Of a stretch of DNA of 64,000 nucleotides, positions 1 through 9,176 are shown piece after piece. The DNA is from Terrimonas sp. Lineage in GTDB: Bacteria > Bacteroidota > Bacteroidia > Chitinophagales > Chitinophagaceae. The stretch spans positions 1-64,000 of the forward strand of contig WGMO01000013.1 of assembly GCA_016125075.1 (NCBI GenBank). Direction: 5' to 3'. The translations under genes and the position numbers were made by a program. The notes beneath the pieces are model-generated. The model saw only the letters and a program-made list of their open reading frames with translations. It was not told the origin of the DNA and ran no database searches. The first letter of the stretch is position 1. Every line of letters begins with the position of its first letter.

Positions 1-111
1 GCTAGAAAAACGCGGTGGTTCGGCAAATAAGCTTCCTATAACATCCATATAACTACAGTACCAAAACTCATTTTTTTAAATGGTCAAAAACCAAATACTG
101 CCCTTTTAATG

Positions 112-139
112 AAAAAAGGCCATCCTTTTTGGACAGCCT
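112..139 (-). terminator. Intrinsic terminator of the beta-glucan locus
   Basis: Read on the minus strand, AGGC-TG-TCC, a run of A, then GGA-TG-GCCT form a hairpin with a 2x2 internal mismatch, directly followed by TTTTTT. The hairpin begins at the stop codon of the peroxidase gene. It fits the 3' end of the long minus-strand operon starting at susC. Positions 1-111 beyond it show nothing I can identify. Confidence 0.75.
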
Positions 140-1314
140 CATTTTTCTTCGGTATAGACCCGGGTACCCGAAAGCGTCTGGAGAAAGGCCACCAGGGCCC
201 TGATCTCATCCTCGGATAAATTCAGTTTCTGGCCCACTCCATTGGGCCTGAGTTTTGGATCCAGGGTGGGGTTTTGTGCAGGATTGAAGTTGATGGTATC
301 GTAATGGGCAATTGCATTCCTTAATGTTTTATTGGCTCCCGTATGCATCATCGGGCTGTTCACGATCCCGTTTGTCCTGGTCATATCTCTTAGGGAAGGT
401 GCTTTTGTGTTAGTCAGGTCACGACCCGTATTATTAATGATACCGGTTATCCCGTTATTACCACTATTCGGATCGATATCAAACTCAGGGGCCCGGTGAC
501 AACCATTACAACCGGCCCCGCCATTAATCCTGTTTCCCGCGATATCAAATACCGGCGGGGCCAGGAATAATCTTTTACCCAGGTTTTCATTGACCGTAAA
601 ATTGGGGAAATCAATATTATCATTAGGCACCAGGGCCCTTCCTGCATCATATTTTGCATCAAAGGACTGGATACTGCGTACAAATTGGGACAGGCATTCC
701 TGCAACCTGGTTTCTGTGATATGGATATCTCCATACACGAATTGGAATAACTCATTATAATAGCTAATTCCCCCAAGCTTGTTTAACAGATCATTGAAAC
801 CGGGGCGGCCGTTCTGTCCGCTAAAACCCATTTCGGCATGGTCCTGCATGGGCTGTGTTGTTTGTGCTTCCAGGGTTGCGGCCCTTTCATTCCAGAAAAA
901 CTTTTTTTCATCCGAAAACCGGGCATTGACCAGCCGCATCGAATGCCGGGTTGTTACACCTCCTTCCACACCCTTACTGACCAGGGCCGTATCACTGAAA
1001 GCAAATTCCTGCCGGTGACAACTGCTGCAGGAAACAGAATTATCAATACTCAGGTTCTTATCATAGAAAAGTACCCTGCCCAATGTGGCTTTGGCATCCG
1101 ACATCAATTGACCTGCTGCATTATCTTTCGTTATATAAGCGGGTTGTTGCTGTGCGGCATAGTTGGCCAGGTTATTCAGGTCAATATGGTCCCCAAACGC
1201 TGCCTGCACCGCAGGATAGGTTTTTAAGGATGGGGACTGTTCATTTTTCGTACAGCGGGTACCCAGTATGATCAGGAGAAAAACAGATAAAATCAGCCGG
1301 TATGATTTACACAT
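139..1314 (-). CDS. Di-heme cytochrome c peroxidase / MauG family lipoprotein
   Basis: The protein has two c-type heme motifs, CSSCH (about residues 96-100 from the chosen start) and CNGCH (about 269-273), as in bacterial di-heme cytochrome c peroxidases that reduce hydrogen peroxide in the periplasm. I chose the ATG at 1314 because it gives a signal peptide (MCKSYRLILSVFLLIILGTRC) ending in a probable lipidated cysteine. An upstream in-frame ATG at 1356 would add 14 residues before the signal. It is the last gene of the beta-glucan operon and starts only a few dozen bases after the preceding GH16 stop. Its role in glucan use is unclear; oxidative stress protection or a MauG-like oxidation are both possible. 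The family call is firm and the substrate is not known. Confidence 0.9.
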   Translation of the reverse strand: MCKSYRLILSVFLLIILGTRCTKNEQSPSLKTYPAVQAAFGDHIDLNNLANYAAQQQPAYITKDNAAGQLMSDAKATLGRVLFYDKNLSIDNSVSCSSCHRQEFAFSDTALVSKGVEGGVTTRHSMRLVNARFSDEKKFFWNERAATLEAQTTQPMQDHAEMGFSGQNGRPGFNDLLNKLGGISYYNELFQFVYGDIHITETRLQECLSQFVRSIQSFDAKYDAGRALVPNDNIDFPNFTVNENLGKRLFLAPPVFDIAGNRINGGAGCNGCHRAPEFDIDPNSGNNGITGIINNTGRDLTNTKAPSLRDMTRTNGIVNSPMMHTGANKTLRNAIAHYDTINFNPAQNPTLDPKLRPNGVGQKLNLSEDEIRALVAFLQTLSGTRVYTEEK

Positions 1315-1358
1315 ATTTTGTATTGAAGATGCATTGGACCCGGGAATGCTTTGCAAGT

Positions 1359-2261
1359 TTAATGGGTTTGTTGGGTGACTTTGACCCAGTCAACCCACAT
1401 TTTATCCTTCCCTTCCTCAATCCTTTTTACAGTAGCTGCCGGCAGGCCGAAATAAGGAGATGAAATACCATTGGTTTTGAACGGGTATACGCCGCCGACA
1501 GCAAAATTCAACACCAGGAACTTGGGAGTATCAAAGACCCATTGTCCAAAAAAAGTGGTCATGGGTTTTGTTACCCTGAACATCGCGACACCATCATACC
1601 GGAAAACGAGGCTGTCCTTTGACCAGTCGACTGCATAGGTATGCCAGCCGGTGGCATCAGCATCTTTTGAAAAATAATACCGGTTGACCAATCCTGCATC
1701 ACCGCTATAACCGGGTCCATGGACCGCCGCACTCACACAATCTTTTTCACCTACGTATTCCATGATGTCTATTTCTCCGGAGGCCGGCCAATCCCCCGTA
1801 CCCATTAACCACCATGCCGGCCACACACCGGTACCTGCCGTTAATTTAATCCGCGCTGCTACGGTACCGTAAGTGAACTCCAGCTTTTTCCGGGTATTGA
1901 TTCTTCCCGATATAAAATCAAAAGCCTGACCATCTTTGGTAATTAACCCGGGCGTATAACGGGGTTGTAACAGCAGGGCGCCCCCGGTAGCCCCTTCTGC
2001 CTTCCCTTCATCAACAATACTGATCACTGCTGATGAATCTACATAGGCCTGTAATTCCTTATTGACGTGCATACCGGTCACTTCCGTATTCCATATTGAA
2101 CTATCAAGATGGGGCGTATTAAAATCTTCAAAAAAGATCAGATTTTCCTTAACGGGTTCCGGGTTCTCCTTAGGCGGGTTACCCGGATCGCATCCGGCAA
2201 AGCAATACCCCACCAACAACATGGTGAAAATGAAAACATCTTTTCTGTTAAAACTTTCCAT
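1359..2261 (-). CDS. GH16 family endo-beta-glucanase lipoprotein (laminarinase-like)
   Basis: A GH16 beta-jelly-roll enzyme with the catalytic signature EIDIME (residues 163-168 from the chosen start; nucleophile and acid/base Glu flanking Asp), preceded by the WPAWWLMG substrate-cleft segment. The ATG at 2261 gives a lipoprotein signal (FTMLLVGYCFAGC), so the enzyme is probably anchored in the outer membrane or periplasm. The ATG at 2300 adds 13 residues before it. GH16 enzymes with this motif cleave beta-1,3- or mixed beta-1,3/1,4-glucans. Two further GH16 genes in the same operon plus GH17 genes favour laminarin as target. The 127 bases between this gene and the upstream phosphorylase contain no recognisable gene. 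Confidence 0.9.
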   Translation of the reverse strand: MESFNRKDVFIFTMLLVGYCFAGCDPGNPPKENPEPVKENLIFFEDFNTPHLDSSIWNTEVTGMHVNKELQAYVDSSAVISIVDEGKAEGATGGALLLQPRYTPGLITKDGQAFDFISGRINTRKKLEFTYGTVAARIKLTAGTGVWPAWWLMGTGDWPASGEIDIMEYVGEKDCVSAAVHGPGYSGDAGLVNRYYFSKDADATGWHTYAVDWSKDSLVFRYDGVAMFRVTKPMTTFFGQWVFDTPKFLVLNFAVGGVYPFKTNGISSPYFGLPAATVKRIEEGKDKMWVDWVKVTQQTH

Positions 2262-2427
2262 GCTGGTTGTGTTGGTTACAGTGATTGAAAATCCTTTCAT
2301 TATTATTTTTCCATCGGAGACCGGAAAAACAATTGTTCCGCTATTATTTTTTTTACTGATTACCCTCTACCCACCGGCAGGACACGAAGGACCCAAAACT
2401 TATTTTTAATAGGCCGCTACCTGTCCT

Positions 2428-5400
2428 CTATGCCAACCGGGGTTTTAAAAAAACATCCACCTGGTTGATTATTCCTGTTCTGTTAAAGATTTCCCTGCTG
2501 GAATCGTGATCCATTGTGAGCCCTTCTATGATCTTTTTATGCCCGCCGGCTCCTGTAATGACGATCCTGGTTTCATCGGCATCATGATACACCACCGGAA
2601 CCTGGCAGAAACTGAATGCCAGTGATCCTGCATCCAACGCAATACTGCATTCCTTTTTTTCAACGGAAATATAGTGGTACAACGAAGTCGATTCCAGCAA
2701 TTCCGATTTCCGGAGCAAACCCGGATTGAACTGAATGGTTCCATCGCTAACGGTAATGCCCAGTTCACCAAAACGTGCAATGATGTCCTCCTTTACCTGC
2801 CCGGTCATACCGGGTTGCTTGGCCCCGCCATTACCGGGGGTATGGGAATACGCATCGGTGGGAAATGCACCAAATACCGCTGGTGATTTATTCAGGCCGA
2901 TACCTGCCCTGATATCATAATAATGCTGTACCATCCTGCCTAACTGAACCGCATCATCTGTACCCGCCAGGCCCAGGAAATAATTTTCATTCACAGCCAG
3001 CAATAATTTTGAAACCATGTGCCAGTAAATACAACCTAACCCCTCAAACCCATAAAATGTTCCGGAACGCCCGGTGAAGGACTGGTGGTCAAACACCTTC
3101 TCAAAGACCTGCAATACCCGGGCTTTTTCTTTTTTCACTAATTCCCGGTAAGCAGAAAGTTTATCCAATGCCATTTCCAGGTCGGCTGCATTTCTAAACC
3201 GGCTGTTAAAATGATAAGCGCCTTCCACATCCTGGTAAAGGATATCCCTGTTATGGTCTTCCAGGAGCCGGTTCAGGAGGTCATTCTCTTTAACCAGGGC
3301 CGGGGGAATAATATTTTTTTCCGTAAACCGCGGTAATTGCCTGTCGGGATAAAGCATATAGCTGTACTGGTCGCGGCGAAACATGGCACTCCATTTCAAA
3401 GCATCCAGCACATCGTTGACTTCCTGGGGGCCGAGCAACCCGGAACTTAATACCGCCACCTGGCCTTCGAGCATTTCGTATAAGTGGCGGACCGTAATGG
3501 AATCCTCCCCGATCGTAACCAGGTTATAGGAATGATACAGGTTATCCTCCCTTTTGTTATTACGGATGGAATGATCAATATACTGCAGGGATATACCCAG
3601 GAATGCGGCAATATCGCTGGTTTGCAGGTTGATCATTTCACCCGAAAATCCAGATTGATAAATCCTTTCCCGGTAAGCGCTTCCAGCCATTCCCAGGGCA
3701 TCCGTAATTTTTTTGCGATCCTTATCCGAAATAGCCTGACCCAGTAAATGAAGATGCTGTGAAAATGTTATTGCTACCGATTGATAAAATTCACCTATTT
3801 CGGCAGAGACCTTCACTTCCTTTGCAGTTGCCTGCTCAAACAATACCTTACAGAAAGACAGCATGCGCCGCAGGTAATATAATGTAACCATCGATACCCC
3901 GTTCCCGACCAGTGCATTATTGGCATCGTTCCATTCCGGTCTTTGTGTATTGAGCCAGATACCGGCTTCCGGGATAAAATTCGAAAGTTTGGCCAATACA
4001 GTCGCCAATAGTTTTTCCGTAAAGTTCACCTGCAACACCTTGTTATCTTTATCAAAGACCAGTTTGCCGTCACTCCCAGTCTGTTGCACCCTGGCTGCCG
4101 TATCTTTCGCTGCAGCGTAATCGTATTCGATCGTATCAAAGGGATTCTTCACCAATGCCGGATAAGGTTTGATCCTGTAAGGAACATTGGCATAGGAAAA
4201 AATATTTTGGGTGAGCATTTTTTGCAATGCTCCCGGGTGATAGCGATTGGATATTTCTAGGAATTTTTGAAGGTAGATCACCTGGTGGTCACCCCAATAA
4301 CCGATATTGGCCCAGGGATCATGGGGATCGGGCGCCTCCCAGTCAATTCCATCCCTGGTGATCCTGTAAGGATTATATCCATCTGCGGTGGATGCATTCA
4401 GAAATTTGCTGATCATGCTTTCCACAAATGAGGGATAGGAAAGGCTAAGGGCTTCCCAGTTCTGGAAAATATCCCGCCAGTTACCCTGGTAAAAAAGATT
4501 TTTGGATCCATCTTCTTTTTTCATTTCAACAGAAAACAGGTTCCAGGGCCGGGAAGGATCACCATGCCTTCTGCTAAAGGAAAGGGGAAGGTATTCGTAA
4601 CATAGCCGCAGCAGTTGCGCGTCTCCGTTATCTTCTGCTTTTTGTATCAATTCCGTATAGGGAATAGCATCCGGCAATGCGGCAAGCAATGACCGGTTGG
4701 CTTCCGCCACAGCTTTGTTCGCATTTCCGACAAACTGTAAGAAGTCCTGTTTAAAGATGGTGTAATTATCATCAAATATCCCGCCCCGCATCACGTTAAA
4801 CAAAACGTTTGACAGGTGCCGGTTCTCACTGAGCTTATCGGCTGTCAACTGTAAACCGTCGGCAGATGCTAATATCCTGACAAGGTCATTTGTATTATCC
4901 TTTACATCCTCCATTAAGGTTCCGGCGAGATCTGGATTGTCTTGCAGGATCTGTTTCAGGGAGGCGATATAACCGGCATCGATATTCACTTCTGCCACCA
5001 GGTGCCATTTTTTGGATTGTCCGGGTTGAAGATCGATTTCCGCCTGCACAAAATAAGCACCACGGGTGGCCCGGACATCCGTTTCGGTTACAGCAGGATG
5101 CCCCTTCCTGAATGCATTCAACTGGCGGGAGGATAAAAGGATTTCGGGGTTTTCCAGCCCTTCGGACCAAACAAGATTTGCAGTAAGGGCTTCGCTGGGT
5201 TCGGCCTTATCGACAATCACTGAACTGAGCATGAATAATCCGATCCGGTATTCCGGGATCAGTTCACTTTTTTTATAGGCATCCACCAGGTTGCTGTAAG
5301 ACTGCTGTAATAACCTGTCAATGCCGGATGGCAGAATGTTCTGGATGCCATCTACCACAATGATTTTACTGGGAATAGCAGCATGGCTGGTGAGCTCGGC

Positions 5401-5883
5401 TTGCCGGATAAACCCAAACCTGTCGCTGTTCATCCATTGATAGGAGAAACTCAGTTCCAGGTCATGATTGATTTCTTCAAAAATGACCTTATTACTATAG
5501 ATGCTCTTATAGATATTTCGCTGTATGTTGTAAACTCCCTGGTAGTGGTCAGAAAATGGTTCCCATAATATCCATTGGTTGTTCCGTAAAACCTGGAAGA
5601 TGGATTTGCTGCCGGAAACCTCCGGTGCATCCTGGATCTTATCGACCGTGTAATAGGGAAACAAAGCGTGATCGGGGCTTTTGCGACCGGCAGTCAGCGC
5701 CCCATTGCTCGAAATAAACATCCAGTGATCCGTATTGCTTACAATGGTCATGAAAAACGGGTCCATCCTGTCATAGGCGGAAATCTTATAAAAAGATTCC
5801 CCGTTGATCTCCATGAATTCGCCCGCAATACTGTTTCCTTCTGTTTTCAATTTGCAATTCCCGAGAAATAATTCCTTTTCCAT
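2428..5883 (-). CDS. Probable GH149 beta-1,3-oligoglucan phosphorylase
   Basis: A 1151-residue protein with no signal peptide or membrane segment, so cytoplasmic. It resembles very large disaccharide/oligosaccharide phosphorylases of the GH94/GH149/GH161 group: a beta-rich N-terminal half, then an (alpha/alpha)6-like region with GNWRDIFQN (467-475), which parallels the GH94 G-F-R-D-x-x-Q-D motif and would make Asp471 the general acid, and GYWGDHQ (528-534). GH149 members are about this long, whereas GH94 and GH161 proteins are shorter. GH149 enzymes phosphorolyse beta-1,3-gluco-oligosaccharides to glucose 1-phosphate and are known to sit near GH16/GH17 genes. Here it lies between GH16 genes and downstream of two GH17 genes. 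The family name is inferred from motifs, length and context. Confidence 0.72.
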   Translation of the reverse strand: MEKELFLGNCKLKTEGNSIAGEFMEINGESFYKISAYDRMDPFFMTIVSNTDHWMFISSNGALTAGRKSPDHALFPYYTVDKIQDAPEVSGSKSIFQVLRNNQWILWEPFSDHYQGVYNIQRNIYKSIYSNKVIFEEINHDLELSFSYQWMNSDRFGFIRQAELTSHAAIPSKIIVVDGIQNILPSGIDRLLQQSYSNLVDAYKKSELIPEYRIGLFMLSSVIVDKAEPSEALTANLVWSEGLENPEILLSSRQLNAFRKGHPAVTETDVRATRGAYFVQAEIDLQPGQSKKWHLVAEVNIDAGYIASLKQILQDNPDLAGTLMEDVKDNTNDLVRILASADGLQLTADKLSENRHLSNVLFNVMRGGIFDDNYTIFKQDFLQFVGNANKAVAEANRSLLAALPDAIPYTELIQKAEDNGDAQLLRLCYEYLPLSFSRRHGDPSRPWNLFSVEMKKEDGSKNLFYQGNWRDIFQNWEALSLSYPSFVESMISKFLNASTADGYNPYRITRDGIDWEAPDPHDPWANIGYWGDHQVIYLQKFLEISNRYHPGALQKMLTQNIFSYANVPYRIKPYPALVKNPFDTIEYDYAAAKDTAARVQQTGSDGKLVFDKDNKVLQVNFTEKLLATVLAKLSNFIPEAGIWLNTQRPEWNDANNALVGNGVSMVTLYYLRRMLSFCKVLFEQATAKEVKVSAEIGEFYQSVAITFSQHLHLLGQAISDKDRKKITDALGMAGSAYRERIYQSGFSGEMINLQTSDIAAFLGISLQYIDHSIRNNKREDNLYHSYNLVTIGEDSITVRHLYEMLEGQVAVLSSGLLGPQEVNDVLDALKWSAMFRRDQYSYMLYPDRQLPRFTEKNIIPPALVKENDLLNRLLEDHNRDILYQDVEGAYHFNSRFRNAADLEMALDKLSAYRELVKKEKARVLQVFEKVFDHQSFTGRSGTFYGFEGLGCIYWHMVSKLLLAVNENYFLGLAGTDDAVQLGRMVQHYYDIRAGIGLNKSPAVFGAFPTDAYSHTPGNGGAKQPGMTGQVKEDIIARFGELGITVSDGTIQFNPGLLRKSELLESTSLYHYISVEKKECSIALDAGSLAFSFCQVPVVYHDADETRIVITGAGGHKKIIEGLTMDHDSSREIFNRTGIINQVDVFLKPRLA

Positions 5884-5937
5884 TTGGTGAGCGTTAAATC
5901 AGCAAATTAATTTTTGAAGCAATTCATTATAGCTTAG

Positions 5938-7266
5938 TTATTTCAATCCGTAGACTCTGACATAATCAACAATCAGTTGCTGGGAGGTCAGGGTTGGGTC
6001 GACGCCTTTCTGCCCGCCCCATCCGCCGCCCATGGCCAGGTTCAGGATGATATTCTGTGGTTTATTGTAGGGCCAGGAAGCCGGGGTCCGCGTATCCTTA
6101 TAGGTAAAATATTTTTTCCCATCTATGAAAATCGTTATACCGGTCGGCAACCATTCGATCGCGTAAATATGAAAATCACTGTTCATCTTCACCACCTTTT
6201 CGATCTTGGTGGGCTGGTTGTTCAATTTAAAATAATAGGCATCGCAATGAATGGAAGCATGTGCCTTACCATTGCCTGTGATACTGTCATTTTCAAAACC
6301 AACTGTTTCCAGCACATCCACTTCGCCACAGGCCGGCCAGGATTTTTCATCTACATATTCATCGCCGAGTAACCAGCCGGCAGACCAGGTACCCCTTCCG
6401 ATGGGTACCTTTGCCCTGAACTCAATCTTTCCATACAGGAAGCTTTCTTTTCCCCGGGTGGTCAATCTCGCAGAGGTCCAGGCATGGCCATTATCATTTT
6501 TCCGGGCTTCGATGATCAGGTTGCCATTTTCCTGGCGGGCATTTTCTGTCCTGCCCACTGTATAATATTGTAATTCGTTATTCCCCCAGCCCCAATCACC
6601 CATATCAAACACCCATTTACTGGTATCCGGCAAACCCTGTCCATCAAACTCATCACTCCAGGTCAGCTCCCAGCGCTTGCCATTGGTTGATTGCGTGATG
6701 ACCTGCGGGGAATTTTTATGGGGTTTCAGCAATGTGAACAATATCTTATCAATGAGAACGGCACCGCTATCATAATGCAACCGGATGGAATGATTACCTG
6801 CATCCAGGGGACTTCCCTCTTTTTGAACAAAACCGATTGTATCCTTACCATTTGCCTTTGGCAACAGCATGTTCCCGGTAATATTATAAGTGCGGCCCTT
6901 TGCATTGTCGGCATAATCTTCAATCCAGCATTTCACAGTCGAGGAATCGGTTGATTGTCCATAAAGTGACACCCGATAGCGGCCTGCCACCGGGATCTGT
7001 ATAGCATATTGCAGCCAACCGCCTTTTGTGGCTTTTACATATCCGGTTTTTTCATTCAATACAATCACATCACATTTTGTATTCACAAAATCGCCTGCCT
7101 TTACCCAGATGGAAGCTTTGTCGGTCATTGAACCGGCTCCGGCTGTTTGATCCTTTTCTTTAGTTGCACACTGCAGGAAAGTAACTGCCATGATTATATA
7201 TACCAGTATTCGGGTATTGCGAAATTTGTTCATCATATAGCTTGCTTTATGAAATAAATCGGTCAT
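5938..7266 (-). CDS. GH16 endo-beta-glucanase with N-terminal CBM6-like domain, lipoprotein
   Basis: Domain order: lipoprotein signal (hydrophobic stretch then LQC at about residues 31-33), a beta-sandwich of about residues 52-180 resembling CBM6/CBM35-type modules, and a GH16 catalytic domain (about 198-442) with EVDVLE at 315-320. The ATG overlaps the stop of the upstream GH17 gene by an ATGA arrangement, suggesting translational coupling; internal Met codons at 7236 and 7233 would give a shorter signal peptide and cannot be excluded. It should cut beta-1,3-glucan outside the cytoplasm. It differs from the other two GH16 enzymes of the locus in its accessory domain, which suggests a different binding preference. 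Confidence 0.9.
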   Translation of the reverse strand: MTDLFHKASYMMNKFRNTRILVYIIMAVTFLQCATKEKDQTAGAGSMTDKASIWVKAGDFVNTKCDVIVLNEKTGYVKATKGGWLQYAIQIPVAGRYRVSLYGQSTDSSTVKCWIEDYADNAKGRTYNITGNMLLPKANGKDTIGFVQKEGSPLDAGNHSIRLHYDSGAVLIDKILFTLLKPHKNSPQVITQSTNGKRWELTWSDEFDGQGLPDTSKWVFDMGDWGWGNNELQYYTVGRTENARQENGNLIIEARKNDNGHAWTSARLTTRGKESFLYGKIEFRAKVPIGRGTWSAGWLLGDEYVDEKSWPACGEVDVLETVGFENDSITGNGKAHASIHCDAYYFKLNNQPTKIEKVVKMNSDFHIYAIEWLPTGITIFIDGKKYFTYKDTRTPASWPYNKPQNIILNLAMGGGWGGQKGVDPTLTSQQLIVDYVRVYGLK

Positions 7267-8210
7267 GAATGCTTTGATAATTCAGGATACAGCTTTTCCA
7301 TTACTTTTTTGGGTTTACGGTCCACGGTAAACAATCCCCAGTGTTTTTCGGGTTCGGAAGGTTCATCAGAGCCTTTCCATTCTTCATCAAAGGCTTCGAA
7401 AACAAATGTCAGGATGCCTTTTTGCTTACTCCATTCCATCAGTGCATTATAATAGATCTCCTGCAATTCATGGTTGGCGTTTTCGGGATGGATACCTCTT
7501 CCGTTTGAACGGGTTGTCCAGCCTGCCTCGGTGATCACCACCTGTTTATCGGGATAAACAGCAGCGACACTATTATAATTTTCAATCGTATAAGCCAGTG
7601 CATCCCCGATCTGTTTATATTCCCAAACCGGGTAGGTATGCAGGGAGATAAAGTCCACAACAGCTGCCAGGGGTTTCAGTTTCTCCTGCCAGGGCACATA
7701 ATTTTCACAAAAAGTGACCGGCTGATCAATATTGCCTTTTATTTTTTGCACATATCCCAAAACCTTTTCCACCGGCACCAGGTGGTCGGTCCAGTCAACA
7801 GTGGCTTCATTACCCGCGGATACGCAAAAGATCTCCTTTTCATATTCACGCGACAGGGCGATCAGCCTGTTGACCTGGTCCTCATTGGCCCTCCTGTTCA
7901 ACTCAAGTTCATATTCAGGGTAAATACCACCCCAGGGACAGCGGTCATTGTTTTGTTCAGCTGCCAGGTGCGCGCCCAACATCACTTTGATATCGAGTTG
8001 TTCATTTCTGATCACTTTCAGAACGGTTTCCGCATGTTCCGTACAATCGTAAAGGCGGATCAGTTTCCAATTCTTTTTCAGGATCAGCAGGTCTTCTTTT
8101 ACCTGCTTGTATGAAGGGAATACCTGGATGACGGGGCTTTGACCACTCCTGTACCCGGAATAACAAATGGCATTTTCCCATCTAATATTTAAATTTTTTT
8201 CTGTAGTCAT
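7263..8210 (-). CDS. GH17 family beta-1,3-glucanase/transglycosylase, signal-less (paralogue 1)
   Basis: A TIM-barrel GH17 protein of 315 residues. The acid/base Glu is seen in SAGNEA (Glu135) and the nucleophile in VITEAGW (Glu228). The N terminus (MTTEKNLNIRWENAICYSGY) is polar and gives no signal peptide, so it is probably cytoplasmic. GH17 enzymes hydrolyse or transglycosylate beta-1,3-glucans. It follows the second GH17 gene by 17 bases and overlaps the next GH16 gene by 4 bases. It is clearly diverged from its neighbour in sequence, so the two may prefer different chain lengths or linkages. Confidence 0.88.
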   Translation of the reverse strand: MTTEKNLNIRWENAICYSGYRSGQSPVIQVFPSYKQVKEDLLILKKNWKLIRLYDCTEHAETVLKVIRNEQLDIKVMLGAHLAAEQNNDRCPWGGIYPEYELELNRRANEDQVNRLIALSREYEKEIFCVSAGNEATVDWTDHLVPVEKVLGYVQKIKGNIDQPVTFCENYVPWQEKLKPLAAVVDFISLHTYPVWEYKQIGDALAYTIENYNSVAAVYPDKQVVITEAGWTTRSNGRGIHPENANHELQEIYYNALMEWSKQKGILTFVFEAFDEEWKGSDEPSEPEKHWGLFTVDRKPKKVMEKLYPELSKHS

Positions 8211-8227
8211 TTTCCAATTCCCCCTTT

Positions 8228-9118
8228 CTATCGGGCATATTTCGGGGTGCCGTCTTTATCCCAGATGCCCCAATAGGCACCTACATCACCCTCATCACTG
8301 ATTTTCCAGGCTTCATCGAATGAAGAGAAATAAAACATCTCGATATTCTCTTCCGCTGCCCATTTAGCCGCATTGATAAAATATTTAATCGCATTCTCAT
8401 AGCTTGGGACCGAGCCCCCGAATGGTGATCCGGTATTGGGCCATCCCGTTTCGGTGATGATAACATTTTTTCCATTACCGGCAATGACAGCCCGGTAATA
8501 CATTTCTTTCATATATAACAAGGAATAATCCATTTCGCAACCCTCCCAAAAAGGATAGCAGTTAGCCAGTATCACATCACAGGCTTCCGTGATTCGTGGG
8601 CGTTTGGAAAATTCATAATAGGCATCCACATAACCCATAGGGATATCCGGTATTGCATTTTTTACCCGGTGTAGGTATTCCAGCAACTCTTCCTCCGACA
8701 TCTCTTTCCGGTACATCACTTCATTACCGACAGCCAGGATATCGGCATGGCCCGATTGGGCAACCGCAATAAGATTTGCTATTTCTTTTTCATTCTTTTC
8801 CCTGTCTTTCCCCAGCCAGGCGCCCACCAGCGTTTTTATTCCGTACTCCTGGGCAATCGTGGGGATCAGTTCATTACCATCGGTACAGGAAAAAGAACGC
8901 ACCCATTTGGTATAGGGTCTGATGATCTCCATCCTTTGCCGGACCTGTTCTTCAGTGATCACTGAACCTGGTCCCTGACCTTCGAGATAAGGGCTGAAGC
9001 AAATACCATGGATACCCTTATCCAGGGTTTTACGGAAAGCCGACTGCAATTCCTCTTTTGACAAGGAAGAAAAATTCATGCCGGTCAGTTCTAATAATAT
9101 TTCACTTTTCGCAGCCAT
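8228..9118 (-). CDS. GH17 family beta-1,3-glucanase/transglycosylase, signal-less (paralogue 2)
   Basis: A GH17 TIM-barrel protein with both catalytic signatures: AVGNEV (acid/base Glu133 from the chosen start) and IITETGWP (nucleophile Glu223). I chose the ATG at 9118 (MAAKSEILLELTGMNF), where the fold begins; an in-frame ATG at 9151 would add 11 residues. Neither start gives a signal peptide, so cytoplasmic action is likely. It lies directly downstream of the sugar porter, consistent with processing imported beta-1,3-gluco-oligosaccharides. Confidence 0.88.
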   Translation of the reverse strand: MAAKSEILLELTGMNFSSLSKEELQSAFRKTLDKGIHGICFSPYLEGQGPGSVITEEQVRQRMEIIRPYTKWVRSFSCTDGNELIPTIAQEYGIKTLVGAWLGKDREKNEKEIANLIAVAQSGHADILAVGNEVMYRKEMSEEELLEYLHRVKNAIPDIPMGYVDAYYEFSKRPRITEACDVILANCYPFWEGCEMDYSLLYMKEMYYRAVIAGNGKNVIITETGWPNTGSPFGGSVPSYENAIKYFINAAKWAAEENIEMFYFSSFDEAWKISDEGDVGAYWGIWDKDGTPKYAR

Positions 9119-9176
9119 TTTAGTTAATTCAATAAAGTGTTGGTATAACAATTAGTTCCCATGGCCTTTACCGAGG

